A DNA stretch of 64,000 bases from Apostichopus japonicus (taxonomy: Eukaryota; Echinodermata; Holothuroidea; Aspidochirotida; Stichopodidae), in NCBI RefSeq assembly GCF_037975245.1, contig NC_092580.1, positions 18,393,501 to 18,457,500 of the forward strand, in the 5' to 3' direction. Position numbers and translations under genes: made by a program. The notes under the pieces were generated by a model, which was given only the letters and a program-made list of their open reading frames with translations, was not told the DNA's origin and did not search any database. Position 1 is the stretch's first letter. Each line of letters starts with the position of its first letter. Shown in pieces: positions 19,369-34,179 of this stretch.

Positions 19369-20160
19369 ACTCATGCAAGTATTATAACTCGTACATGTAT
19401 AATAACTCATACAAGTATTATAACTCATACAGGTATTATCACTCATACAAGTATTATAACTCATACAAGTATTATAACTCATACAAGTATCATAACTCAT
19501 ACAAGGATTATAACTCATATAAGGATTATAACTCATACAAGTATTATAACTCATACAGGTATAATAACTTATACAAGTAACATCACTCAAACAAGTATTA
19601 TAGCTCACACAAGTATCATAACTCATACAAGTATCAGAACTCATACAAGTATTATAACTCACAAAAGTATCATAAGTCATACAAGTATTACAGCTCATAC
19701 AAGTTTTAATTCATACAAGGAGTATAACTTGTACAAGTATTATAACTCATACAAGTATTATAACTAAAACAAGTATCATAACTCACAAGTATTATAACTC
19801 ACATCAGTATCGTAACTCATACAGGTATTATAACTCACACAAGTATTATAACTCATACAAGTATTATAACTCATACAAGTATCATAACTCACACAAATAT
19901 TATAACTTAACAAGTATCATAACTCATACAACTATAGTAACTCATACAAGTATCATAACTCACACAAGTATCATAACTCACACAAGTATTATGACTCACA
20001 CAAATATTATAACTTAACAAGTATCATAACTCATACAAGGATCATAACTCATACAAGTATTATAACTCACACAAGTATTATAACTCATACAAGTATCATA
20101 ACTCATACAAGTATTATAACTCACAAAAGTATCATAACTCATACAAGTATCAGAACTCAT
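19369..20160. repeat. 18-bp minisatellite, about 44 copies
   Basis: Units of the type ACTCATACAAGTATTATA repeat with few length changes. Variants (CATA for TATA, CACA for ATA) recur in blocks, suggesting higher-order duplication. Because 18 is a multiple of 3, long frames stay open on both strands. These have no flanking gene structure and are treated as by-products. Confidence 0.95.
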
Positions 20161-22451
20161 AGGATTCTTCCTCCATGTTAGGCTCCCCTCGACTCCCACA
20201 CCACCCTAATCTCCGGTCCTTACCCCTTCATAAACTCTTTGTATTCCAATCTATATATAGCATAGTTCTATGCACATCGCCGTGATGCACGGCGCGCGTG
20301 AAAAGTTTTGTCAATACGGCGTATAACGCGTTCCATGTAAACAGAGCGAAAAAGGAAATAATCTATGAAGCATTTTTCTTTCACACGATTGGTGTTAGAC
20401 AGGTATATGTACCCATGCACTTGTCTATTTACCTCCCTTGCAGTTGCTTTGTCTTTATGGGAAATGACTCAGTCTGTGCGGTTTGAAATCATAATCGGAA
20501 TTAATTTTCACACAATTTTCCATGAGTCAGCGCCATGTGTTTCTATATGATATTACGGATATTATTGACAACTGGGAGTTGATAGAAGCTCATCATCGTA
20601 AGACTCAAACTTCAGTGTTGATGGGTTATCATTAGCATGATGTATGGGAATCTAAACTATGTCATCATATAATCACCAAACATTCATGTTATCCCGTACA
20701 AACTTGAAACAATTGGTGGCGTTTTCAAATAACAGCTCTCTTTTTTATCAAATTCACTTCAACAGAAACTAAATAACTTAAAGCTATGCGGATAAGAGAA
20801 ATTTGGGTAATTTTTTAAGAAATTTTATGACACTTTCAAGAAAACCAAAAACGTCAGTTAACATTTTAACGTAGACTCATCACTCCTAATGAAACACGCA
20901 ACTCCCCCGCCATCTTCCCCAGCCCCTTGAAACCATGATATTGGTTGCAGTGTTAACTATATACTATAAGTAACAACACTTCTTTGAAACAATTCAGTTT
21001 ACTCCTACTGTGTATATAATATGATGCCATACACACGGTACACTTCACAACCTGTCTTGTGGCACGTTTAGAATTGATGACATATTCTTGATGTCGTTCG
21101 TCATCTTTGCTGCAAATTTAAAGTCATATTCACTGACAATTAATAGAATGTGCTATCAATGTCAAGATGTTTGCAGTCTTTGGGAAATGACGAACCTGAA
21201 GTGAATTGCTAGGTTAACATTTTCTGTCACTTTTTCTTTGTCACTCTTTGCCTATCTATCACCAGAACCTATACGGTATCATGTTATCAGATTATTCTAA
21301 ATTTAATTAAAAAGTAATTATATGAGTGTAAATAATAACCACTTTTTCATTCAATGAGTGATAGCCTTTGGCACTGTCTGACATGATATTTTTGGCAGAC
21401 ATCAGTATGAGTATGAATAAAAGTAGAATTCTCATTGGAGTTATAGTAGCAAATATGAATACCAGGCTATCATTAACGCGTGTGAGGGTAGTCGTCTTTC
21501 ATTAATATATCTATACTAGATTTCAAATAAATTAATAAATCCCGAGTACAAATTCGTGAGGGTTAGTATACGAGTAGAGGCAAATGTATTAGTACGCGTA
21601 CGACAAGCTATAGGACTGAAACATAGCCTATACCTACTATTTGGTATAACTAATTGTTCATGTTCGGTATAGATCACAAATGCACACGCTCTGTAGCAAG
21701 GTTTAAGGCCCGGGTGTTTTTGTTGCTGTTGTTCGCCTAAGTGGATAGCTTTATTTTCTGTTATTTTCTATTTCAAATATCCCATATTCCAATAATTCCA
21801 TATCAATCTACAGCGATGACGTATATATACTCCCAGTTTAACCGAGTTTGAACCAATATATTGAAAAACATATTTATCGGCATCTCTTTGAGCAGGTAGA
21901 GGTTGCTATGGACAAAGATAATGAGTAAAGACATATATATTAAAGACCAAATGGCTGGTTCTCTTTTCCTTCTTTCTGTCTGTCGTTTTTAACTGAAATT
22001 CTCAAATAATAGTATTTACAGTTCAACACCTTTTTATACACACCGGTGAAACCAGACGGATGGGCAACGGGCAATGTTGGCCAACCACATCGGTGTTTTT
22101 CGAACGCTGTATTTGCTCGGGTGTTAGGGTGTCATGCTGGGAACAGGCGCGACTGGCTCGGTGCCCTTTGATAGGTTCTATCCTGTTTTCGATTTGTGAA
22201 GGGAAGAAAAGAATGAAATTATACAATGCTAAACGTCGATTCTTTATTTTTATCAAAAGGTGAACGCTACTTTTCAAGGTTGATCAGCTGGAAGGCTTAT
22301 AGTTATTGTTAGAATAGTGTTACAAGTCATTGGCCTTCATTTCGGATTTTTTTTTTTGTAGGCTCTTTAACCTCTACAAATGTAATTTAACTGCAAGCTT
22401 TGTTGATGGTAGAATCGATACATAAATGCTGATTATTTCAACTTTTTTTAA
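20161..22451. other. Intergenic, no gene recognised
   Basis: No exon or transposon could be supported. A short less AT-rich stretch at 22040-22200 has overlapping ORFs on both strands but no known motif. Confidence 0.45.
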
Positions 22452-22491
22452 CTAGAAGCATGGAGGTAAAAACAGACCTCCATGCTAGAAG
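22452..22491. mobile_element. Tiny palindromic insertion (26-nt core), second copy
   Basis: CTAGAAG at 22452-22458 and 22485-22491 flanks a core at 22459-22484 with 9-bp arms (CATGGAGGT and its complement) around the loop AAAAACAG. It shares CATGGAG, AAACAG and CTCCATG with the copy in the LINE, although the surrounding sequence is unrelated. Confidence 0.7.
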
Positions 22492-25400
22492 GGACCTCTT
22501 TAAAAATTGCATTATTAATTAAGCAATTTTATCATTATGTTGACAGTTGATATCTTAATTTATTCGATATTTCAATAGTTGTTGAGGTGTCAAAATGTCA
22601 AAGGCGCGTGGGGAGGGGGGGGGGAGGTGCTTCGTCATGATATATGTAATTGTTTATGAACATTACTGCCAAATAAAGTGAATTTAAATCGTCGAGATTG
22701 GTAACGTTTTAGTTGTGTTTATAATGGAATGCAGTAAGTGACTTTACTAACATGCAAGATATCCCTCAATCCCCACCGTTACCCCTTCCCAAATGCCACC
22801 CAAGGCCTCATAAATCTTGGACATAGGCCACATGAAATTATTAAGCATTTCTTCACCGCTATCTAACAATTGCTTTACAGTGCGTAACCGGCAAATTTCC
22901 CGCATCCTAGCCAATAAAGTGCGGTCACGGGCCGCGGCTGCGCGTTCATCAGCCCCCCCCCCCCCCCATGGTCCATCCGCCTCCCTGGTCTCACTTTGTT
23001 CGTCTGCCGTCGGACGAGGAAACTCATGACATCCAATACCCGGCTTACAATGGCAAAGTTCTGGCAGGTTTGAAAGTTACCAGGTCTTTTCTTTGGAGTG
23101 ATTAATATACTTTGTAAATATGATGTAAAAGACGAAATTAAATATGCATTTTCATGTATTCACACAGCTGGATAAAGTTTTCGTTACGACCGCCTTAAAA
23201 TGTTATTTAACCTGAGTGCCACCAAGTGCCAAGAGTGCCACCATTCTTGCTGGTCTCAGCTTATATATAAAAATCCATATCATTGACAGCGGCAATGTCT
23301 TTGAAGTTATTGGCCCATCAAAGTAATGACCCCTGATTACCCAAATATGACCCTTATAAAAAATATAAATAACCAGTTCAAACATGTATTCTTTACCCTA
23401 ATTAAAACTTTGAATGTAAACAGCTCTGAGCAATATTGACTGGAGTACGTGCGATCGGTACGCAAATTTAGATTATTATAGCTTCGTACTAACTTGAACT
23501 CGGTCGATTATGGCCATTAAGAGGTCGAAACTGCTAAAAATTTATTGATATTTAACAGTATTCTATCGTGCTTTTGATGAAATATGGTTGCCGAGGTATA
23601 TAAGATATTGAGGATTTGATGTGTTGATTGACTGTTGAAATCAAAGAGATGCCGATGTACTGCAGGGAATGACATTTGATGCTAACGTTCCTAAGATAAT
23701 CACCTTATATCATATATGCACGGTGGTGAACCACATACGGTACAATAGCCTATTTGCATGCCCTTTATATAGGTCTAAGTGTGCATTGTAATATATGAAT
23801 GTATTGTAATATAATACAATTAATATACGCGGCTTTCTGTGTTCTGTCTGTCACTGTTTTGTGTTCTCCACTCGCAGGTTCGTCACCAGAATGAGGTCAA
23901 TTGGTGGAAAGGGTTTCAGGGAGGAGGGGGTGGGGGTTCAGGGAGGGGGAGATGGAAGGGTTATTCTAAGGGAAGCGGGTTAAACAACTAAGGTGTGGAA
24001 GAGAACGGAGGGTATGTAAGAGGGTCTGTGAAAGGAGAGGGGTGTGGAAGGGAGATTTTTCAGCAAAGCGTAGAAATGACACGAATTGGGGCGGTCAGGA
24101 TAGATTGATCAATTTTTACCCAATTCTTTAGACGAATGTCAGCAAAATACTTTTCAAAGTACTTTTCGAAATATTTGTCAACCCACCATCTGTTCATCAC
24201 CAAACTCCTTTCCCGTTGGGATTTAGTTACAACAACGTAAACAAAGAAAATGGGACAGTATATAATTTTATGAGAGAGTTTGATCCATTTGTAAAGTATA
24301 TGCCGTTATACTTCGTGAGAGAGCTGACGCGCGCAATCTCTCCTTTATCGTTGGAGAACGCTTAAATCTATGGAACGCTAAAAAATGCAATACAAAGGAC
24401 TGATATTAAGAACTAAAAGATCAGTGACCATGTCCTATAGTAGTTATGTCCAACATATTGGCTGGTAAATGTAGGTTTAATATTGGTGATTCATGTAGGG
24501 CGCGACTTTTACAAACATCTTGATCAAACAGACGTCACAGGGGGGGATCTCCTGACTCACTTGACGAATGCGTTGCAAGTGTAAACTATATAGCATAGGC
24601 CTATTCGTACCTTTCAATTTGTTGTTGTGTACACTAGCGGTCCCCTGTGGAAACCCAACTCTCCGGGTAAAACTGTTACGTATGAAATGTTACTTTTTCA
24701 ATTACAACTCAAGAATAAGCGAAAAACCATCTTCTTATCATGACATCATTATTAAAGTGGCCGCCATGCAAATATATTAGGCGTAGATCACAGCTGTGTG
24801 ACAAAAGGCTTATTTAAGCGTATTCGTAGGCCTTTGTTTCTAGGGTGTTGCATTTATGCATGTCGCAAAGTATAGTTACCAAACAACTTGACCCAGTATG
24901 AACCCAAGGCCCCTTTCATGTTACAAAGGTATGAAACAATTCACAACATATCTGAGTATAACATAATTATGTACGACAAAACACAACGTAGCTGAGTATA
25001 ACACATGTAGGCCTTCGTAGAAATGCCACCGAGACCGTGTAAAAAACACAGGACGGAATCATTGCACTACTAACCTCCATATAGTTCATCAGGTTAGAGA
25101 CAGGGTTCACCCGCACTTTTCAAATGGCCTAGTTATGTGCTAACACGGCAGCTATAAGACCACTCGTAAAATCGACAGTAAATAGCTGTTAAATGCCGAA
25201 CAACATACTAACCTATTCAGGTGCAAACAGAACAGACACCTAAAAAAAACTAGATCGACTTATATGTTTGTCTCTCACAGGCTGCTAAAAAAATCAAGAG
25301 AGTTTTATTGACATCGGCGGTACCTAACAACTCCCTGGGTTTGACCGTGGAGTTCGAAGAGATGGTTTGACGAACGCGGTTGGCACCGTATACTTCCATC

Positions 25401-28400
25401 GCGGGATTTTACAGTTTCCTGAAGCACTGACCTGGACCAAAACTAAAACAGCAATTTAAAGTACAGAAGCGAAAGTGCGCACACCTGTATAAGAGTGAAT
25501 TTACACTCTTGGAAGACAAGAGTCTTATGAAATATTGACCAAACGCAACAAGCTACTTTAAGCTAGATCTAACACCGATTCGGGGTTATCATGTTACCAT
25601 ATATTTGCTTTCCACTTTAACCAGTTCATTCCTCTTAAAGATAACCATTAACGTGACATTCCTTTGAAAATGAGTGATAACGGTCCTTAAGTATTTTAAA
25701 GGTCCAAATGGGGATATAAATGGGTCTGAATTGGTCTCTAAAAAGCATCTCCTTCTTTCCTTTTGTAGATAAGAGGATGAAGTTGTCAGATTTGATCCTA
25801 ATCGTCGTTTTACAAAGTGCAGTTACATTAATCCTCCCCCTCTTGTGTAAACTATTGAAAGAGCGACCTGAGTTTGCTTTTAAAGGGACTACCACGGTGA
25901 AGCCAAAAAATAAACTAAAAAACAACACAAACAAAAACAACAACAACAACAACATTAAGTGAAGATTAGTAAAAATAAAGGAAGAATAAGGTAACTGTTA
26001 TTTAAGATTTTGAAAGTTGTGGCCATTATAGCATATCTAGCAATATGCATGTCGTTATATATAGTCACTTTAACCAGTGTGTCACTTTAAAATATGTCTA
26101 TAACTAGAATGACTTTGTAATGGTGAAAGATCTGAAGTTTTCTTTTGATATTAACATTACGACGCAATTTTCTAGTACGCTGCGAACTTGCCGTTGTTCT
26201 ATGGGGTATCACTCCATCCCTCTGCAAATGCCTGGACGACATAGGAGAGTGTGTAGGCAGTGGTGGTGGGGGTGGGGCGGGGTGGGGCAGGGAGGGAGGG
26301 AGGGAGGGAGGAGAGGGGTGTGTATATATCACTTAAGTGTATTTGACTGATAGATCGTTCGTCAAGGAAAGTTGACGAATTCAAATTATATATACAAAAT
26401 TTCTCAATCAATGTTTGGAGTTCCAGGCCCAAGGAACTTATACCCCCCCCCCCCCCCACAATACACACACGCACCCTGTGTGGACATTATTACGTGATAG
26501 GTTTAACCTGTTTCTGTTTTGCACCATGGCGAATCATTTAGACGCTATTTCCAAAGAGCAATAACATTTCCATACAATAAACCAAAAACAAAAATAATAA
26601 TAAGGGTACGAAAGTACTAAAAATGATTTTCATTTTTCTTGTTTATATAGGTTGTTTAGTTGGAATCTAAACCACAGAATAGAGGCAGTCAGTGTATAAA
26701 CTTCAAATTCTATCTCCCTGTTCAGCCTTCAAATTCCAACATTTACAGTGATGCGTGAATCTGCCCCAGTCTTTGCCTACATTATTCAAGCCATCTGAGA
26801 CTCACCACATCCACTTCTTTCATGTTGGACCCATCATAGTGTAATTGATACGACCGCGTAACCTATGCCTGCATACTAACACGTATAATTCGTAATAACA
26901 ATCCTTAACCAGCCAATTTCGTGATTTCATCAATTATGTTTTGATATCTGGTATAGTTCAACGCCGGGCGTTCTTATTTAGGTCATGTAAAGTGTGTCAC
27001 ATCGTTGTAAGTTTATATAGCAGAAAACATTGAAACATTTGATATTATAGGTAACACCATATAGGCTACACGTTTGTGGACACAGAATAACAGAAACAAT
27101 AACATAAATTAAAGATTAAATGGACTAAGTTACTTCCGAGTGAATAACAGGGACACAGAGATGGGGGGGGGGTGCAGGGTGGAGCGGGGGTGGGGTGGCA
27201 GTAATAATCACTACAAAGAATTTCACGCAGGTGTTGTTCATGGTCATGGTATGTGAACTGTAGTGCTATGAGGAAGGAATATTATCCAAAATGATAAATA
27301 ATATAAGTTTTTCTTTTTTTAATTGTACATGGTAATATTTCCATGGTTAATAAGTTGGGGAGCGTCAATTTAACCGAAAATACGTATGCACTTTTACTTT
27401 CCGGGCAGTCAAGTGCGACCTTATTCTTCTCCAGGTTTTATTCTCTTTAGACACAGTTAAGTTTCAAGGAGTGTGTCCTCTTGTCCTTTTTTATTCCCCC
27501 CTCTCTCGATGGATCAAGGTTGACAACAGATTTAGTTATTTGACAAATTGGCCCAAAAGGATGCTAAGAGGTTTTCGAGTCTACACGTAAAGTAGGCTTC
27601 TCATGTAAACGGCTGGTTGTCCAAGTAGGAGACAATAGGACCTGGGGTTAGTGCCCCGAAGCGACTCACTCACTAAAAGCCACAGAGAAAACGAGTAAGA
27701 GGGGACATTATACCCAAGGAGCCGATGTAAATGGGCTAACACTATAGGTCAACATTAGGAAGACCTTTCGAGGTTTCAATGCGGTAATCTTGTTTTGCAA
27801 CAACGGTTAAGAAATCCCTGCACAGTTAGAGAGCATCTTCTCTTGAAAAAAATATCTCATGGCAAACATGTGCCAAGTGAAATTCACCAGGGCTCCTCCA
27901 TGATGCATACACAAGAAGCAAAGCAATATAGGTCGATATTTTACTACATAAAAGTCAGATGCCCGGATTTTTCGCTGAATAACAGTGTCGTCATTCGTGG
28001 TTCATTCAATATCTGTGGCACCTCGATTGCATTGTCCTCTTTCAATGTAAAAGAATTACAGCCCACACAACCTCCTCTGTAAACACTACAATAAACAAAC
28101 AAAAACAACTGCTGGCCATATTATGTCACCTCTAAAGTACATAGTTTGGTGGTGTGTGTTTTAAAGCCTGTTAACATACTTCTTCGTCATATATGTATAA
28201 AAGAAAAGCTTTGATGTATTGTATAGTAATAAACTATACGGGTGGTTTCCTTCTTTTTAAATATTACGCAGCTTGTATAAGAACAATCTGCAAGAGTAAC
28301 ATATCACGTTTCATGATATGATTGGGTCTACTTATAGCCTAGTCTATATATACTTAGTTAACATGTTTCATAATATTATAATACCCACTTATAGCCTAGC

Positions 28401-28531
28401 TTATACTGAACATAGGCTATGAGACTCGGGGTTGAATCTGTTATTTGTTGTACAGGCTTATCACCAACTAGTAAAGCATATGTTTGCATCGGACAGAATC
28501 AAATATGTCATTACCTCAAAGAGAATGTAAC
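22492..28531. other. Intergenic, no gene recognised
   Basis: Includes a small GC-rich patch (22870-23030) with a 15-bp C-run and purine-rich blocks at 23920-24060 and 26260-26320. Short ORFs resemble nothing known. Confidence 0.45.
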
Positions 28532-28943
28532 CAGTGGCGGAGCGTCCATACAGTCAGAGGGAGAGGATGCCCATCCCCCCCCCCCCCCCCTGACGGACTC
28601 AAATGGACTGCTGGCGCCCTTTTCAGCTTTTTACCACTTTTTACTTATTCGCGATTATTGACTTTTTTATTGCGCTCATAAATACCTTTTGACATTTGTC
28701 ATATTTTGTTGGTGTAATTTTCTGACAAAATGGCCATGACACCTATTTATTCTTCGTTTATCTGCAAATCAGCAAGGCCCGGAAAGGGTCATTTCCGGTG
28801 ATCTAGGGAGTATCTTTACTAAAAAAATTCTGTACGCTCCGCGTCAACCTGTGGTGGCGCTCCGCTTAGATAGTGTCGAAAGCGCCCCTACAGACCATTC
28901 TCGCCCCCCCCCCCCGTGATCAATACCTCTAGCTCCGCCACTG
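28532..28943. mobile_element. Non-autonomous hAT derivative (412 bp) related to the 56.7-kb element
   Basis: Both termini are CAGTGGCGGAGC in inverted orientation. The right subterminal region, read inward, matches the left end of the 6.4-kb hAT element: CACTATCTAAGCGGAGCGCC, then GCGTAC and a T-run. Flanking 8-mers (AATGTAAC and GGCACCTA) do not match, so the target duplication is lost or the borders have rearranged. Confidence 0.75.
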
Positions 28944-31900
28944 GGCACCTACCTTACTACTTGGAACACAGACGATCATGAAATAAGTGAGGTTTTTCCC
29001 TAATCCTTCCCTAATCAGCAAAGGTGTACAAAGAAGATCTGCGATGAGCTTTCATGGGTTAACGTACCTATTTGTACTTGTTGCCAAGTCATCCCTAGAA
29101 CCTTCAGCTTCCCTCGATATGCTTGACTGGTAGTGACGTGTGTGGGGGGGGGCGGGGAGTGGTCCCCTAGGTTAGGATCCTTGGGTAGCTATAGAGAGCT
29201 TGTGAGTCAAATCCCCATCGGGGAAACAACCGGTCACGGGGTTGGGTTCAAGGGTTAGCTGATTCCCTGGAGGGGGCTTGCAAGATTTGGGGAACTCCAT
29301 AGTGAAGTTAATATCATAGCCTAGCTTTCCCCTTTCATCTGATTTCTTTATTCTTCTTTTCTTGCTTCCTACTTCCAATCGGTTGAACTCATTTTTTTCT
29401 CGTTTGCCTACACAACTGCTAAACATGACCCCGTTTAGTAATGATTATTATTACTATATATTTTGGGTTACTTGGGGGATGGGGTGGGATGGGAGAGAGA
29501 TGAGAGAGGGAGGGAAGGGTTATTTTTCATATCTCCCACATGAAGGAACTCGAACAGGCTGGTATATCTTGATCACCAAAACTTTCAGTTTGACAAAATG
29601 TTAGACAACAGGCTCGTTTTTTCTAGAGTTGTTTATGGCATGAATGTATGGGACCGTACATACAAGTTGACCTTCTAAGTTCAATAACCATTAGACTCAT
29701 GCTGATGTAGTCGAGTGGTATATTTATCAGCCTACATTTGATATTAGATCGGAATAAATTGGCATTTTTTTCAACCTGGGAAAGGAGTGTTTTACTGTCA
29801 TGGTACTATTGTTATATGCAGTATATTAGACAATAAGCGAACTTTAGCAAAATTCCCGCCAAAATTATGCGGGTAAAATGGAGCAAAAACTAACAAACGG
29901 AGCATTACGACAAAAGCAGAAAAATAAATTTATTGTTCACCTCTCCAAGCTACACTCCCCCAAATTCAAGCCAATATCTTTTTCGTGAAATAGAAAAAGA
30001 GTCCTGGGCCAGGCAAAGCGTCTGCTGTCAGGGCTTTAACAACGATTCGAAATGAAAAAAAAAGTTTCAAAGATTATTCGAGCACTTTATCAAGTTCTTT
30101 TGATTAATCAGAGATCACTAAGACTATTGACGGGGACGGACACATAAAAGCGATTATCCTAAATTAGATACCGAAGGGCCTTGTGCTACTTCTATAACAA
30201 GCTTATAGCTCTTGTATAGTCATAATGATGCTTTATTCTATAGATCGAAGTTAAAGAAGAAGAACTACTTTTAAACTACTGTGTGTTACTTTTATAAGCA
30301 TTTTTATAGGGAACAAGCGTTTACATGGCTAAAGCCAAAGTATCCCACTGAGTCAATCCAAAAAGGACTCTCGAATGTGTTCATCTTGGGATAAGGTCGT
30401 TGTCAAGGAACTTGGTCCTGGGTTTCTAACTCATCAGTGAACACCACGGGTGGTAACAAGGCTATATCTATGTATGTTTTGTTCCCAAAGGTTAGACATA
30501 TACGTTTGGTCCAGATTATCTACAAAGAACAGATAAAAAACGATTAAGTTACAAATTTACGTTAAATGTCACTTATAGATTTGTCTCAGCTGGACGTCTT
30601 CTCTTTGTTAAATTACTAAACTGGACAAAAAGAGAAAGAAAGAAAATAAAATCAGCTCTACAAGGGGAGTTACAAAAAAAAATCTGCCTTTTAAGCGGTT
30701 ACTCACCAGGAGATCGCATAATACTGGTTCGCTAATTACAGGTTATTATGATGAATAAAATAAGAACAATATAATGAGGGTGTCTTAAATATATCAACTA
30801 TATCTAAGTACGAACAATACTGGTAAGTTCAGCAGAACAGGGCTTTAAACCCGCAAATGTTAGGACTAATAGTAATCCGTATAGAGGGAGAAGGGGGGTC
30901 GCAATTAATTTGCTGCGAGGGCTTGAGATCAAAATTGGCGGAGTAAAGGACCATCGTGGACCCAAAATGTCACTATAGTTTGAACAATATATATGCCACA
31001 CTCGTATAGGAGGTTCACGTTTTCCGATTTTTGTACACGAACCAAACTGAAACCTTTCCCATACATGGACATAACCCATGAGCCGCCTGTTGAGAACACC
31101 TGGTCTAGTTCAGTATCACCATGCTACTGAAATTAGTCAACTTTACAAAAAACAGTTACATAATCAAAAGGGCGAGAAGGTTTTATTGGTGTGTCTCAAC
31201 TGTTCTGACTTTGTAAAACTGGAGCGAATTAAGTTAGTCACGTGATGTCATTACGAGGCGTTCTCGGGAACTCCACATCATCTAACTGTTAACACGATGG
31301 ATAGATATTTCTGCACAGAATCGATATGACCATTCAAAAGCGTGTAATAACTGCTAGTATAACTGACAACAGAAGAAACGGTGGGCCACAATCAGAGGTC
31401 TTCCGCAGTAGGATGGAGAGGAAAGGGATTAGGGAGAGGTACTTCACATGAGAAGAGTACACGCGAACAATGGATACTGATGGTGCATTATCGTGATTCC
31501 TTTGATGTTGCCGCCTTACATTATCCCCGATCCCTGGGCTTTTAACACGTAGGTGTTTACCCAAGCGATGTTATGCATACTCTCAGCGTTTGCTTGATCA
31601 ACAAAAGAGAATAATAAAACCGAATGGAGGATTCAGTACTTATCGAGATATACATTGATCGTCAAGAAAAGAGATTTAAGATTGAAACCATCACAAAAGT
31701 TTAAAACAATAACTCAGTTCGAGCACGCTCTTTGTATACTCGTGCTACAGCAACCTGTTTCTACCAGCTGTATCTACTTATACGGTTGAACATTCAGTTT
31801 TAAGCTGACCATAAGGAACTATAACTAAGGGATGATGTGTATATGTTAAAGACCCTCCCCTTACCCGACATCGGAAGGGAACAGAACACTTTCCAAAGAA

Positions 31901-34179
31901 AGCCCACAAAAGCCTGACATTTGAGCATCTTAATTAACCGGAGATTATCAGTGGTCAATATAAGAGGAATAGTTTAATCGAAAATATTCCCACGGGTCAG
32001 TAAGACCGAATACACTGTGAACTACTACCCTATACAGTCATTGATTCGTTAACTTAATGGTACAGCAGGTCCATAGTTTTATCATGTAACGGTAGGCTTT
32101 CCACGTTGATTTTGTGTTATGTATTTCATTTCCAATACCTTCACATTTTGTCAATGTATACATGTTGTGATAATGCTTGGCATAGCGTTTATTTACCCTC
32201 GTATGTACACGATCCAACACACGATAGTTATTATTATCAATACTAATTCATATTTGTAATATTTATCCATTATTTCAGTTTAATTAACGTTGTCATACAG
32301 AGGATCATTTGAAATATTTCGTTCTGCAGTGGACGAACATTGGCTTGTACCAAACTATGTTTCTTTTCCATGGATATTCATAGCATTATTAGACAGACGT
32401 CTCTATCTCACTATCTGACCCCAATATGTTGACGTCACCAATTCATCTTCTCTGTATTACAGTCATGATGATGAACGGAGTTGTTTCGCAACCATTGAAA
32501 GAACAGATATAAAACACAGTATCCCAATCATTGCTAACAAGAAACATTAGTTCCACCGAAGACTCCGCTGTATATCACTTCATACAGTAATTTTCTAACA
32601 GGGTCGAGAGAATCCGACCCCAGTGCTTTTCTAAAAAATATTTTGAATCAGAAACCTATCGGTTATGGGTGGTGGGGGGCACTTTAATCGCTACACTACA
32701 ACTTCGCAGAGTTTGGTCTTTCTGCCTTCAGCTACAGCGATAACTTTAAAGCGACGTTTGGGATTGATTTTGTTGATGCGCGTTTGCCTAAAATCAGCAG
32801 TGTCGTAGACTGCTGTGCTATGTTATACACCGCGCACTTGGAAACCGTACAGCATAAACAGACTGGTTCATACTATCATAGTTACACAGAGATGGATACT
32901 AAATGACTGTTCACAAGAGCTCCTACAAATTTTACCCTCCCAAAAAGGTCACGTGGTCAAGCCTCGACGTGGTTTCAGGGACTAGTGTTATCCATTTATT
33001 TAAACAAATGTCACAAACGACGAATTTTCATTCTAAGAAACCTCATAAACTTCATGTTAGAAAAGAGAGTAGAAATGACATATTGCAAGGTACCCGTGCT
33101 TCAAAACTTTAAAAACTGGTGGCGCTAAGTGTGGGGAAAAAGTAAATCAAGGAAAAGTCCAGATAAAACGGTGGCGCTATGTTATAACGGAAGAAAGACA
33201 ATACAATGGCTTAACGTGTTGATTGGATATGCCATGAAATTGGTGTTGGATGATACTGGTAATGGATTTAGTTGGATGAGAGTTACATGAAATATTTATA
33301 CAATTATTGAGAAATTATGCGATGTTTTCTTATTTTCTTTACAGATTTCGACAGGCTGGACCTGAGGGGGGGGGGCACACAAAGATAAAACGTGGCTATC
33401 AGCACAACATTGAATGTTGACCTATTTTATAGCGAAAAAGTGCATCAGAATGACCCATTTCACAATTATTAATGGGGGGGGGGGGGTGGACACCCCCTAT
33501 ATGAAAAAAATATGAATGAATAAATACAATAAACAGTGAAAAAATATAGCCATAAAATTACTTTTCTGAAGATAAGAAATACTAATGCATTCCTACGGCA
33601 CAGTTTTCTAAAAATGTACCAATTTATAGACCTATAATCCTACACAGAAATGTCATTTCATTTGTAATTTTCCATGTTATGAGCAAACTTGACGTCACTA
33701 TAGTTGATATTCTCTACAGGGGGAAAATGAAAGATGAAAATGAAAGAGTAAACAAGGGGTGAGGTACTTTCATCAAATATAATGGAACAATTGCTACAAC
33801 ACCATATGTCTGTTAAGTTTCAATGATCTTTTTTAAAGCTGGAGACTCTAAATAAAAGGAGGCACGCTCCATTGTAGTATAGTGAACTCCATTACAAACA
33901 GACCACAAGTCATCAATCAATTCAGCATAAAAACACATACAAATTCTAAGAGTGTAATGATTTTCCTTTTTATGTAAGTAACAAATATAAAGGACCATCA
34001 AGGCACATCAGGACAGTAAAGTTCGAGCGTACACAGATCCATATTCGGACACCCTTACATCTTTGGAGGGAACTATAATTGATTTTTTTTTTTCATTTGT
34101 AATGGTTTGCAGTCACATATAAAATATTATTTACTTAACCAAACCTGTGAGTCAAGGCCCCTTTGACAAAGATCTTACA

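Noticed and set aside
19369..20160. CRISPR-like array or repeat protein gene
   Set aside because: Units are contiguous with no unique spacers, and the genome is eukaryotic. Open frames result from an 18-bp period.
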